Positions 45,678-54,312 of a DNA stretch of 64,000 bases are shown here, in pieces; within the stretch, counting starts at the first letter, position 1; each line of letters begins with the position of its first letter. The position numbers were made by a program, and so were the translations under genes. Source of the DNA: Streptomyces zingiberis. GTDB lineage: Bacteria; Actinomycetota; Actinomycetes; Streptomycetales; Streptomycetaceae. The DNA lies in NCBI RefSeq assembly GCF_012034935.1, contig NZ_JAATEN010000029.1, forward strand, positions 1 to 64,000. Direction: 5' to 3'. The notes beneath the pieces are model-generated. The model saw nothing but the letters and a program-made list of their open reading frames with translations, was not told the origin of the DNA and made no database searches.

Positions 45678-46271
45678 TCAGCCGACCATGATGCCGCCGG
45701 GCCCTTCCGGGCCGATGCCCGGGCCGGGCCCCTGCCCGGCCTGCGGCATGGGCCCCCGGCCGAGCTGGAGACCCGGGCCCCGCGCGGCGCCGTCCCCGGG
45801 CGCGGGGCGGCTGCCGGCCAGGACCCGCTTCCCGGCGGAGCCGTAGACCTTCTCCACGGGGAGCCGGATCACCAGACGCCGTTCGGCCACCATCGCGGCG
45901 CGGAACCCCTCCCAGTCGGGGTGCTCGCCCTGGAACCCGCGGAACACCACGGCCAGTTCGTCGGCGACGGCGTCGTGCGGGTCCGTGGTGATGGGCGTCA
46001 GCTCCGCGGTGCCCTCGGCGGCCATGTAGGAGAAGCCGTTGGGGCTGGTGACGAAGAAGGTGGCGCGCGGATCGCGGCGGAGATTGCGGGTCTTGGCCCG
46101 GTTGTAGGTCACCATCATGCGGATGAGGCGGCTCTCCGGGTCGTAGGCGTACCCCACGTTGGAGAGCTGGGGACGGCCGTCGCGCTTGAGGGTGACGAGC
46201 GTGCCGATGCGCTGTGCCCCGAGCAGCTCGTAGAGGGCGCTGTCGTCGGTCTTTCCCTGGGGCTCGGTCAT
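45678..46271 (-). CDS. PPOX-class F420-dependent oxidoreductase
   Basis: 197 residues, of which 1-135 form the split-barrel domain: LGAQRIGTLVTLKRDGRPQL, SNVGYAYDPESRLIRMMVTY, RAKTRNLRRDPRATFFVTS. This is the pyridoxamine-oxidase-like group that binds F420 or a flavin and reduces small molecules. The C-terminal 50 residues are Gly/Pro/Gln-rich and probably disordered, which is atypical for the family. It is monocistronic. Confidence 0.85.
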   Translation of the reverse strand: MTEPQGKTDDSALYELLGAQRIGTLVTLKRDGRPQLSNVGYAYDPESRLIRMMVTYNRAKTRNLRRDPRATFFVTSPNGFSYMAAEGTAELTPITTDPHDAVADELAVVFRGFQGEHPDWEGFRAAMVAERRLVIRLPVEKVYGSAGKRVLAGSRPAPGDGAARGPGLQLGRGPMPQAGQGPGPGIGPEGPGGIMVG

Positions 46272-46899
46272 GCGCCGAGAGTACGGCAGTCGCCTCGCGG
46301 CGGAACAGCGTCATGTCCCCGAATGGACTGGACATCCACGGGAGTTCGAGAATCACCGTGCCGGGTCGCGGGGAATGGCACGGAGGTGTCCCGGCCATGG
46401 CGCACGGCGCCGAATCATCCGGTCCGCCGTCCCCGTTCGGCGCGGGCCCATTCCCGATCTTCCCGGTTCCGCCGCGGCTGCTTTTCCGTCACCCGTGGAA
46501 GGGTCGCGGCCGAACGGCGGGCACGGATGCCTTTCCCGCCTGAACGGCGTGGCTCCCCCGTCCGTGCTCCGGTCACGGGTGAGTTCTTCTCCGGGAATTC
46601 CGCGGGGAATTCCTCCCGTGCTCGACGGCCGGCCTCAGGTGCACTTCCCCGGCCGACGCGCCCTGGATTCCGGTTCCGGATTCCGGTTCCCGGATCGGCC
46701 GCCTCGTCCGTGCGCAGGCCGGGGTCACGTCCCCTCGGCAGGACATCGGGAGGGGAACGTGACCCCGGCCGGCGCACGTCCCTGCGCGGACGCGGTGCGC
46801 CCGGCGCCCCCCGGCGCCGGGAGAACCGCGCCCGCGCGGAGCGGTGCCCTCACGGCCCGCGGGGGATGTGAGGGCCTGTGAGGGCACCGCGGTCCGGGG
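46272..46899. other. 628-bp intergenic region, no supported gene
   Basis: It lies between the end of the ABC exporter operon and the F420 oxidoreductase start, both on the minus strand. It holds the F420 gene promoter and a hairpin at 46718. The part at 46560-46700 has several GAATTC- and TTCCGG-type short repeats. I see no ORF with protein character and no RNA gene. Confidence 0.5.
46718..46769. terminator. Long hairpin downstream of the ABC exporter operon
   Basis: GCCGGGGTCACGT-CCCCTC (46718-46736) pairs with 46750-46769 over 19 bases with one unpaired base and a 13-base loop. It lies about 130 bp after the permease stop codon. Confidence 0.5.
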
Positions 46900-48138
46900 T
46901 CAGGTCGTGGCCAGAGCCTCGGTGGGAGGAAGCCGGGCCGCGCGGACGGCCGGATAGAAGCCGGCCAGTCCGCCGATCACCAGCGTCGCGACGACGCCAC
47001 CCGCCATCGCCCACGCCGGCACCACCGAGGGCCAGCCCTGGTACGTGGCGTAGCCGGAGGTGACGGCGATGCCGAGCAGCACCCCGCCCAGTCCGCCGAG
47101 GGCGGAGAGGAGCAGGGCCTCACAGAGGAACTGGTTGCGGATCTGCCCGCGGGTGGCGCCCAGGGCCCGCCGCAGACCGATCTCGGAACGGCGCTCCAGC
47201 ACCGAGATGACCATGGTGTTGGCGACCCCCACCCCGCCGACGAGGAGGGCCACCGCACCGAGCCCCAGCAGCAGGCCGCTGAGGGTGTCGTCGGTCGCCT
47301 GCTTGGCGGCGAGCACGTCGGAGGGCCGGGAGACGTTCGCCTCACTGGGGTTCTCTGGGTTGGCGGTGGCCCCCAGGACGGACTGGACGTCGGCCACGGA
47401 GGCTTCCTCGGCGCGGGTGTAGACCGTCGTGGGATAGCCGTCGAAGTCCAGTTCCTCCTCGGCGAAGGGCCAGCCGACGAGCGCGGCCGAGTCCAGGTCG
47501 GGGACCAGTTCGTTGGGCGCGAGCAGGCCGACCACGGTGACCCGGTGGCCGCCGAGGTACACCTGGGTGCCGGAGCCGGCCCGGAAGACGCCGAGTTGCT
47601 CGGCGGCCTTGGGGCCCAGGACCACCGCCGGGTAGTTCCGGTTGGCGCCGTTCAGCCAGCGGCCGTCGACGATCTCCGCGCCGGCCGTGGCCGGCAGGTC
47701 GGTGCGGGCCGCGTACACGGTGAGGCCGCCGGTCTCCTCCCGGGGGACGTGGTCGTTCCGGTAGACCTTGGCCTTCGTCCGGCCGAGGGCGGAGGCCGAC
47801 TCGACCTCCGGGATGCCCGCGATCATCTCCACGGACTCCGCCGGCAGATGGGCGGCGCCACCGCCGAAGGACTGCCCGGGGCTGACGGTGAGCAGGTTGG
47901 TGCCCAGCGCGGCCAGCCGCCGGTCGAGGTCCTCGGAGCTGGAGGTGGAGATGCCGACCACGCCGACCATCGCGGCGATGCCGATGGCGATGCCGAGCGC
48001 CGAGAGGAACACCCGCAGCGGGCGGGAGCGGAGCCCGGAGCCGCCCACGCGCACCACGTCGGCCGGGGTCATCCGGGCGGGCCGGGGCCGGGGCGGCGCC
48101 GGGGCCGACGGCTCCCGTGCCTCGTTCAGCAGCGTCAT
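46900..48138 (-). CDS. MacB/FtsX-type ABC transporter permease
   Basis: 412 residues. The N-terminal transmembrane helix near 45-65 follows SGLRSRPLRVFLSALGIAIG, the FtsX-family start. A large extracytoplasmic MacB_PCD domain spans about 65-260, and three transmembrane helices lie near 285-310, 330-355 and 375-400 (with VLERRSEIGLRRALGATRGQ in between). It is the membrane part of a tripartite-like exporter. Its ATG overlaps the ATPase stop (ATGA). It is the last gene of a four-gene operon. Confidence 0.92.
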   Translation of the reverse strand: MTLLNEAREPSAPAPPRPRPARMTPADVVRVGGSGLRSRPLRVFLSALGIAIGIAAMVGVVGISTSSSEDLDRRLAALGTNLLTVSPGQSFGGGAAHLPAESVEMIAGIPEVESASALGRTKAKVYRNDHVPREETGGLTVYAARTDLPATAGAEIVDGRWLNGANRNYPAVVLGPKAAEQLGVFRAGSGTQVYLGGHRVTVVGLLAPNELVPDLDSAALVGWPFAEEELDFDGYPTTVYTRAEEASVADVQSVLGATANPENPSEANVSRPSDVLAAKQATDDTLSGLLLGLGAVALLVGGVGVANTMVISVLERRSEIGLRRALGATRGQIRNQFLCEALLLSALGGLGGVLLGIAVTSGYATYQGWPSVVPAWAMAGGVVATLVIGGLAGFYPAVRAARLPPTEALATT

Positions 48139-48881
48139 CGGGTCCCCTCCCCGGCGGCCAGGACCGGGACCGGGGCGGAAGCGGCGGCCCCTGCTCCCGG
48201 AAGGGCCGAGTCGTGCTCGATCCGGCCGTCCCGGACCCGCACCTCGCGGGGGAGGGAGGCCGCGATGTCCCGGTCGTGGGTGATGACCACGACGGTGGTG
48301 CCGGCCCGGTGGAGTTCGTACAGCAGCTCGATCACCACCGCGCCGGAACGGGAGTCCAGGGCGCCGGTGGGCTCGTCGGCGAGGAGCAGCGGCGGGTCGC
48401 CGAGCACCGCGCGGGCGATGGCCACCCGCTGTTTCTCGCCGCCGGAGAGCTGGTGCGGCTGGTGGTACAGCCGGTGCCCGAGGCCCACCCGGCGCAGGGC
48501 GCGCTCGGCGAGCCGGCGCCGTTCGGCGCGGGGCAGCCCGCCGTAGAGCAGCCCGTCGGCGACGCTGTCCAGCGCCGGTACGCCCGGTGCGAGGTGGAAC
48601 TGCTGGAAGACGAAGCCGATGGTGGAGGCGCGGAGCGCGGACAGCTCCCGGTCGGTGAGACCGGCGACGTCGTGCCCGCCGATGCGCACGGTGCCGGTGG
48701 TGGGCCGGTCCAGGGTGCCCATGATGTTGAGCATCGTGGACTTGCCGGAGCCTGAGGGGCCGACCACGGCGAGCAGTTCACCGCGGTGAACGGTCAGGTC
48801 GGCGCCGCTCAGGGCGGTGACCTCGCCGTACCGTTTGCCGACGCCGGACAGTTCGACCACCGGGCGGGGGGAGACGGTCAC
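48135..48881 (-). CDS. MacB/LolD-type ABC transporter ATPase
   Basis: 248 residues. Walker A is VVGPSGSGKSTMLNIMG, the signature LSGGEKQRVAIARAVL, and Walker B LLLADEPTGALDSRSG with the switch His in VVVITHDRDIA. The size and motifs place it in the LolD/MacB group. It powers mechanotransmission by the permease and pairs with the adaptor. Both ends overlap the neighbours by four bases (GTGA and ATGA). Confidence 0.95.
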   Translation of the reverse strand: MTVSPRPVVELSGVGKRYGEVTALSGADLTVHRGELLAVVGPSGSGKSTMLNIMGTLDRPTTGTVRIGGHDVAGLTDRELSALRASTIGFVFQQFHLAPGVPALDSVADGLLYGGLPRAERRRLAERALRRVGLGHRLYHQPHQLSGGEKQRVAIARAVLGDPPLLLADEPTGALDSRSGAVVIELLYELHRAGTTVVVITHDRDIAASLPREVRVRDGRIEHDSALPGAGAAASAPVPVLAAGEGTR

Positions 48882-50299
48882 CGGGGCACCCCCACGACCG
48901 TTCCCGCGCCGACGCCCTTGCCGGACACCTCGACCATGCCGTCGGCGAACAGGCCGAGCTTCACCGGGCGCCGTTCCACCGTGCCGTCCTCGCCCACCAC
49001 CTCCAGGGCGTAACCGCCGCCCCGCTCGGCCACCAGGGCGTTGACCGGCACGGCGAGCACGTTCTCCCGGGTCTCCGCCTTCAGCGTGACCTGGACCGCC
49101 GCGGCCTGGTAGCGGCCGAGCCCCTTCTGCTCGTCGGCTCTCAGCTCGACGGGCAGGGTGGGGTCGGCCTCCTGGCCGGTGCCGCCACCGGGGGCGCCCT
49201 CGCCGCCGGCGCCGTCCTCCGGCCCGGAGAGCGTGCCGACGCCGGTGACCTCCGCCTCGACGGTGGAGTCGTCGGGGAGGGTGACGGTGGCCTTGGTGCC
49301 CTTCTCGACCAGGTCCTCGTACTGCACGTCGAGATCGACGCCGATGATCCGCTCGGTCCCGGTCCAGGTGAGGATCGTCCCGCCCAGCAGGGCGCCGGGC
49401 GAGGTCTTCACATCGGCGACGCGGCGGGCACCGGGGGCGACCACGGCGTCCCCGGGGCGCACCGTGCCCGTCTCCGGCCGGCCCAGGTCGTCCTGCCAGC
49501 GGCGGACGGCCTCGGCGGTGGTGGCGGTGAACCGCTTGTCGGCGGTGAATCCGCCGTAGCCGAGTTCGGCGAGGTTGCGCTCCAGGATCTCGACGTCCTT
49601 GCCCTCGCTGCCGGTCTCCAGCGTGCGGTAGAAGGGCGTGGCGCCGTAGAGGAGGGGGACCTCGCGCTCGTTGACCCGGTAGACGGTGCCGCCGCGCTTC
49701 ACCGTGTCCCCGTCGGCGGGCACCCAGGTGATGATGTCGGCGGCCCCGCCGCCGGCGCCGCCCTGTCCCGGCTGCCCCGCCTGCCCGGCTGCTCCCGCGT
49801 CGCCCGGGGCCTGCACGGCCGTCGCCTCCCCGTACCCCAGCCGGCCGTTCACGGACTCCGTCCGGGTGAGGGTGGTGCGCTTCACCTCGGTGGTCTTCGG
49901 CGGGCCGGCGGGGGCCGCGCTCGCGGAGCCACCGCCGTCGCCGCCGAAGGCGCCGGTGGCGGCGGCACCGGCCGCCGCCACCACGGTGACCGCGGCGGCG
50001 ACCAGCGCCGAGGTGCGCAGCGGGCTCCGGCGGCGTCCGGCGGACCGGCCGGCGCCGTCCCCGGAACCGCCCTCGCCGCCCTCGCCGCCGCCCGCATCGC
50101 CGCCGCCCCCTCCCTCGTCACGCGGGGTCAGGTCCCGCGGGGCGCCGGCGGCGTCCGGTGTCCCGCCGGGGGCGGTCTCTCCCGCAGCCCGGTCGGTCAT
50201 CTCGCGGGGGCCGCGCACCTCGAGGGCCGCGGTGGTGTCGCCGCGCGGCTCGCCGGGCGCCTCCCCGCCCCGCTCACGGGTCCCGTCCGGCGCGGTCAC
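48878..50299 (-). CDS. HlyD/RND-type membrane fusion protein with peptidoglycan-binding domain
   Basis: 473 residues from the GTG at 50299, which overlaps the upstream TGA (GTGA); an ATG at 50200 lacks a ribosome site. After about 90 disordered residues comes one transmembrane helix, SALVAAAVTVVAAAGAAATG. A PG_binding_1 domain follows, SEGKDVEILERNLAELGYGG to AEAVRRWQDDLG, inserted between biotinyl-lipoyl-like halves. The barrel and C-terminal region show VTLPDDSTVEAEVTGVGTLS and ENVLAVPVNALVAERGGGYA. In Gram-positive cells such adaptors join MacB-type exporters to the cell wall. Confidence 0.9.
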   Translation of the reverse strand: MTAPDGTRERGGEAPGEPRGDTTAALEVRGPREMTDRAAGETAPGGTPDAAGAPRDLTPRDEGGGGGDAGGGEGGEGGSGDGAGRSAGRRRSPLRTSALVAAAVTVVAAAGAAATGAFGGDGGGSASAAPAGPPKTTEVKRTTLTRTESVNGRLGYGEATAVQAPGDAGAAGQAGQPGQGGAGGGAADIITWVPADGDTVKRGGTVYRVNEREVPLLYGATPFYRTLETGSEGKDVEILERNLAELGYGGFTADKRFTATTAEAVRRWQDDLGRPETGTVRPGDAVVAPGARRVADVKTSPGALLGGTILTWTGTERIIGVDLDVQYEDLVEKGTKATVTLPDDSTVEAEVTGVGTLSGPEDGAGGEGAPGGGTGQEADPTLPVELRADEQKGLGRYQAAAVQVTLKAETRENVLAVPVNALVAERGGGYALEVVGEDGTVERRPVKLGLFADGMVEVSGKGVGAGTVVGVPR

Positions 50300-50886
50300 C
50301 GCGCGCCGCCGCCGGAGATCGTCACGCCGCCGCCGGGCCACTTGTCCTGGCAGGCCGCGCGGGCCTGCTGGAAGGTGTCGTCGCCCGGGTTGATGCCGGA
50401 ACCGGCGAAGTCGATGCCGAGGCTGTTGCCGTTGATCTCCGGGTCGGGGAACTTCGGCAGGCCGTTGTCGCGCATGCACTGCGCCCAGGCGGCGACCTTG
50501 GCGGAGTCCAGCGGTTCCCCGCCGCCCGCGCCGGCGCCGCCTCCGCCGAGCTGACCCTGCGGCATCTTGTCGCGGCAGGCCTCCTGGGCGGTGGAGAACT
50601 CGGGCGAGTTGGGGTCGACGTTGCCGTCGCCGGGGCTGAGCGCGATGCCGCCGCCCTCCTGCTGCTGCGGGTCGGGGAAGCCGGGCACCCCGTTGTCGCG
50701 CATGCACTGGGAGAAGGCGAGAGCCTGGTCGAAGGGGCTGCCCGGGGAGGCGCTCGCGCCACCCCCGGCGTTCTCGGACGGGGCGGCGGAGGAGTCGTCG
50801 GAGCAGCCGCTGAGCAGCGCGCCGGCCAGCAGGGCCGACGCCACCGCCAGGGTTTTCAGGACGTGTGGCTTCGATGTGGTGACCAT
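50296..50886 (-). CDS. Lipoprotein with two CMRDNG repeats
   Basis: 196 residues from the ATG at 50886 (MVTTSKPHVLKT); a lipoprotein signal with lipobox LLSGCSDD follows. The mature protein has two copies of one motif: FSQCMRDNGVPGFPDP near residue 59 and WAQCMRDNGLPKFPDP near 134. Each is followed some 30-40 residues later by a single Cys in a QEACRDK or RAACQDK helix, so each repeat could form one disulfide. I do not know a function; such proteins are found next to MacB-type exporters in Streptomyces. It is the first gene of the operon, and its stop overlaps the adaptor's start. Confidence 0.85.
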   Translation of the reverse strand: MVTTSKPHVLKTLAVASALLAGALLSGCSDDSSAAPSENAGGGASASPGSPFDQALAFSQCMRDNGVPGFPDPQQQEGGGIALSPGDGNVDPNSPEFSTAQEACRDKMPQGQLGGGGAGAGGGEPLDSAKVAAWAQCMRDNGLPKFPDPEINGNSLGIDFAGSGINPGDDTFQQARAACQDKWPGGGVTISGGGAR

Positions 50887-51033
50887 GGCGCCCAGTTCTA
50901 CGCCGGGACCGGTCACACGGCGGGCACAGGAGTTGTCACCACGGTGTTACCGCGCGGGGAGCACAGTGGCGGCAGGCCCACCGCCGCGCCGAACCCCCCG
51001 GCGCGGCGGGCGGGCCCCGGCCGGGCGCGGCGC

Positions 51034-52404
51034 TCACCGGCCGCCCGCCGCCGGGAGAACCGGCACGTCCCGCCGGGTATGACCCCGGACGGTGGCGTCC
51101 CTGACGGTGGCGTCCCTGACGGTGGCGTCCCTGACGGTGGCGTCCCTGACGGTACCGTTCCGGCCGGCCCCGTCCCGGCGCGCGCCGTCCCCCGGCGCGC
51201 GGGGCGCGGCCGGTGCGGCGGGCGTGACGGGACCGTCCCCGGCGGGCCAGCCCTCGGCACGCAGCCGGGCGGCCAGGGAGCGGGCCAGCGGCGGTTCGGT
51301 GGTGAGCCGGACGACCAGGGCGTTCCCCCGTCCGGGCGCGCACCGGACGGAGGTGTCCTCCAGGGTGACGCCGAGGGCGGCCGTGGTGCCGAGGAGCCGG
51401 GACAGCTCGCCGGGGCGGCCGGTCAGCGGGATGTCGAGGTGGCTCCGGTACGGGGTGCCGCCCGGCGGCGCGGCGCCGGGGACGGTGGCGTTCCGCCCGC
51501 CGCCGGCATGCCCGTCCGGACCGTCGGCGGGCCGTGCGGAACGCGCCTCGTCCAGCCCGGCCAGTCCGGCCACACCACGGCCCAGCAACTCCGTCAGGGC
51601 TCCGTCGCCGGCCGGCGTGCCCCGGGCGCCGCCGGCGCCGGCCAGTTCCCGCAGGGCGGCCAGCAGGCCGTCCAGGTCCCGGTGGAGTTCGGCCAGGACG
51701 GCCGTGACGGCGGCGGCGTTGGAGGCCAGGATGTCGGTCCACAGCCGGGGGTCGCCGCGGGCGATCCGGGTGACGTCCCGCAGTCCCTGCCCGGCGAGAT
51801 GGGCCGTCCCGGCGCCGATGCCGGCCAGCCGGGCCGCCATGAGACTGGCCACCAGGTGCGGGGTGTGGGAGGTCAGGGCCACGGCATCGTCGTGCGCCCG
51901 GGCGCGCATGACGCGGGGAACGGCGCCGCACAGGGCGATCAGGTCCAGGGTGCGGTCGAAGACCTGTTTGGACGTTACGCGGGTGGGGGTGAGCACCCAG
52001 GTGCGGTCGCGGAACAGCTCCGGGCGGGCGGCGAGCGGCCCCGACCACTCGCGGCCCGTCATCGGGTGCCCGCCGACGTAGTGCGACGGGTGGGGCGCGG
52101 TGGCCAGGACCTCCCGTTCGGTACGCGCCTTCACGCTCGCCACGTCGGTGTAACCACGGGCCAGCCCCCGGGCCTGGGCGGTGGCCAGCACCGGCGCGAT
52201 CTGGCCGGGCGGCACCGCCAGCACCGCGAGGTCCACCGGCGCCTCCGGCCGTTCGGCCCGGCCGGCGCCCAGCGCGGCGGCGGTGCGGGCGGCGGATTCG
52301 TCCCGGTCGGCGAGGTAGACCGTCAGCCCCGCGCGGGTGGCGGCGAGCGCCACCGAGGTGCCGATGAGGCCCGTGCCGACGACGGCGAGCGTGCGCAGGC
52401 TCAC
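51034..52404 (-). CDS. Prephenate dehydrogenase (Hpg pathway)
   Basis: 456 residues from the GTG at 52404, which overlaps the hpgT stop as GTGA. Rossmann motif TLAVVGTGLIGTSVALAATR, then YVGGHPMTGREWSG (substrate/His loop) and the helix ARAHDDAVALTSHTPHLVAS identify TyrA-type dehydrogenase. Residues about 345-410 resemble an ACT domain (LDIPLTGRPGELSRLLGTTA). It converts prephenate to 4-hydroxyphenylpyruvate, the precursor used by HmaS. The last 45 residues are unusual: a tandem repeat translates as (VRDAT)4. Coupling to hpgT shows it is dedicated to the Hpg pathway rather than to general tyrosine synthesis. Confidence 0.9.
   Translation of the reverse strand: MSLRTLAVVGTGLIGTSVALAATRAGLTVYLADRDESAARTAAALGAGRAERPEAPVDLAVLAVPPGQIAPVLATAQARGLARGYTDVASVKARTEREVLATAPHPSHYVGGHPMTGREWSGPLAARPELFRDRTWVLTPTRVTSKQVFDRTLDLIALCGAVPRVMRARAHDDAVALTSHTPHLVASLMAARLAGIGAGTAHLAGQGLRDVTRIARGDPRLWTDILASNAAAVTAVLAELHRDLDGLLAALRELAGAGGARGTPAGDGALTELLGRGVAGLAGLDEARSARPADGPDGHAGGGRNATVPGAAPPGGTPYRSHLDIPLTGRPGELSRLLGTTAALGVTLEDTSVRCAPGRGNALVVRLTTEPPLARSLAARLRAEGWPAGDGPVTPAAPAAPRAPGDGARRDGAGRNGTVRDATVRDATVRDATVRDATVRGHTRRDVPVLPAAGGR
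51088..51147. repeat. 15-bp tandem repeat inside the Pdh C-terminus
   Basis: Four perfect copies of GACGGTGGCGTCCCT lie in frame, encoding (VRDAT) repeats on the minus strand. Confidence 0.95.
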
Positions 52405-53837
52405 GCCGCACCCCCCGGCAGCCGCCGTACCGGGGAACCGGCCCCGGGCAGGCACGCGGTGATCAGCGCGGCCAGCCGGTCCAGGCCCTCCTCGATCCGG
52501 TCGGGCGTCAGCGCGGAGACGGACAGCCGCAGCTGGTGGAAGCCCGCGGTGGAGCCGTAGAAGTGGTGCATGGGGGTGAAGAGCACGCCGTGCCGGCGGG
52601 CCGCGTACTCCAGCAGGTCGTCGTCGACGGTGAACGGGACCGTGAGCACCACGAAGAACCCGCCGGCCGGGGTGTTCCAGTGGACCCCGGGGAGCTCGCC
52701 CAGCCGCCGTCCGAGCCCGTCGAGAACCTGCCGGAGGTTGCCGCGGTAGATCTCCGTCTCCCGCCGGTTGGCCTCGGCGAGGCTGCAGCCGTGGGCGAGC
52801 AGCTTGCCGCCGATCAGCGCCTGGGCGACGGGCGAGGTGTTGACGGTGAGCATGCTCTTGAGCTTCGCGAGCTCGTCGGCGAGGAGCGTGCCGGGACCGC
52901 CGCCGGCCCGGTCCCCGTCCCCTCCCGCTCCCCCGGCCCCGGACCCGGGCACCGGCCCGCCGCCGGGGAGGACGCGCTGGTCGGCCACGACGTAGCCGAC
53001 GCGGGCGCCGGGCAGTCCCGTCTTGGCGAAGGATCCGAGGTAGACCACCCGCCGGTGGCGGTCGAGCGACTTCAGCGTCGGCGGGCGGCCGGACGCGCCG
53101 CCGAGCAGGCCGTAGGCGTTGTCCTCCAGCAGCAGCAGATCCTCCGCGGCGGCGATCTCCAGCAACCGGCGGCGCGCGGCCACGGGCATGCTGACGCCCA
53201 CGGGGTTGGCGAAGTCGGGGGTGACGTAGGCGGCGCGGACCCGCCTCCCGGCGGCGCGCGCCCGCCGCAACCGGGTCACCAGGTCGTCGAGGTCGATGCC
53301 CGCCTCGTGGCTGCGGACCGGGATCACCGGCAGGTCGGCGAGGAGCGCCGCGCCGGTCAGGCCGACGTAGGTGGGGCTGGGGGCGAGCACCGCCTCGCGG
53401 TCGTCGGCGCGCAGCGCCCGCGCCACCAGGAACAGCGCCTCCTGGCAGCCGACGGTGACCACCACCGCCTCGGGGGTGGTCTCGATGCCCTCGTCCACGG
53501 CGAGGCTCCGGGCCACCAGGTCGGCGATGATCCCCTTGGTGGCGCCGTACTGGTAGAGGGTGCGGGCCACCTCCCGCTCCGTCAGGCCCCGGTCGTCCCG
53601 CAGGTGGTCGCAGTACACGCGCAGGTGGTCGTGCAGGCGCTCCACGTCGTAGAAGCCCTCGTACGGGCGGCCCGCGGCGAAGGAGACCGCCGTGGGGTAG
53701 GTGTCGGCGATCTCGTTCAGCAGGTTCATGGACTCCATCGACGCGTCGCCGAGCGAGGAGTGCAGCGTGTCCGCGCGCAGTGCGGCGGGCGGATTCTCCG
53801 ATCGCGGAACGTCATGCAGAACATCCATCGGCGTCAT
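52401..53837 (-). CDS. hpgT: 4-hydroxyphenylglycine aminotransferase (HpgT-like)
   Basis: 478 residues from the ATG at 53837, with GGAG five bases upstream. It is a fold-type I PLP aminotransferase: substrate-side TYPTAVSFAAGRPYEGFYDV, cofactor residues in YVTPDFANPVGVSMP and LLLLEDNAYG, and the Schiff-base Lys at about 272 in YLGSFAKTGLPGARVGY. The MocR/LysN-like family includes HpgT of the glycopeptide clusters, which transaminates 4-hydroxyphenylglyoxylate to L-Hpg, normally with tyrosine as amino donor. A Pro/Gly-rich insertion follows the Lys. Context with pdh, hmaS and hmo makes the assignment strong. It is divergent from hmaS. Confidence 0.9.
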   Translation of the reverse strand: MTPMDVLHDVPRSENPPAALRADTLHSSLGDASMESMNLLNEIADTYPTAVSFAAGRPYEGFYDVERLHDHLRVYCDHLRDDRGLTEREVARTLYQYGATKGIIADLVARSLAVDEGIETTPEAVVVTVGCQEALFLVARALRADDREAVLAPSPTYVGLTGAALLADLPVIPVRSHEAGIDLDDLVTRLRRARAAGRRVRAAYVTPDFANPVGVSMPVAARRRLLEIAAAEDLLLLEDNAYGLLGGASGRPPTLKSLDRHRRVVYLGSFAKTGLPGARVGYVVADQRVLPGGGPVPGSGAGGAGGDGDRAGGGPGTLLADELAKLKSMLTVNTSPVAQALIGGKLLAHGCSLAEANRRETEIYRGNLRQVLDGLGRRLGELPGVHWNTPAGGFFVVLTVPFTVDDDLLEYAARRHGVLFTPMHHFYGSTAGFHQLRLSVSALTPDRIEEGLDRLAALITACLPGAGSPVRRLPGGAA

Positions 53838-54312
53838 TCCTTCTCCGGTACGGCCGGGAAACGGGACAGCGGATAGGCCATCGGATACGGCCATCGGGAT
53901 ATGGCATACGGATACGGCGCGGGGAAGGAAGGGCGCGCGGCCGGTCCCGTGCGAGACCTCCCCCGGTGCCGCGTCCTCAGCATCGTCCCGCGCACCGGCG
54001 GCGGCAATGGGCGCGCGCCTCCGGAATTCCCCTGCCGCGTGGCCCGGTCACGGATGGTCCTTGACAGCTGCGCCGCCCCCGGCACGGGCATACCATCGGG
54101 CCGCACGGCGGAATTCCGGCCGCAGGGGTCACGCGCCGGCGATTCGCCTCCCGGCACCCCGGTTTCACGACGGGGGAATTCCCGGAACCGGTTCGGCGGA
54201 TTCCGGGAACGCCACCGGAGGCCATGTCCCGCTCCTGCGGTGTCCGTTCCGGCCGGGGCCGGCGCGCCGGAATCCGCCTCGTTCTTCTCCTTCTTCGCCC
54301 GGGGGGGCTCCC
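53838..54312. promoter_or_regulatory. Divergent regulatory region hpgT-pdh / hmaS-hmo
   Basis: The 475-bp gap is lower in GC than its neighbours (GATATGGCATACGGATACGG) and holds both promoters. A TTGACA is at 54061-54066. Several GGAATTCC-like words occur, and a clear inverted repeat lies at 54179-54209. No coding frame looks real. Confidence 0.6.
54179..54209. promoter_or_regulatory. Inverted repeat, candidate regulator site upstream of hmaS
   Basis: TTCCCGGAA (54179-54187) and its exact complement TTCCGGGAA (54201-54209) are separated by 13 bases, giving a 22-bp centre-to-centre spacing, about two helical turns. Each half is itself nearly palindromic. It is about 100 bp before the hmaS start. 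Confidence 0.5.

Noticed and set aside
46272..46899. Possible small RNA or hidden gene in the 628-bp gap
   Set aside because: No tRNA-like fold, no clear promoter and no coding frame of protein character; only a terminator-type hairpin is supported.
54103..54210. GAATTC/TTCCGGAA words as a mobile-element end
   Set aside because: No transposase, target duplication or terminal repeat pair is present; a regulator site is simpler.
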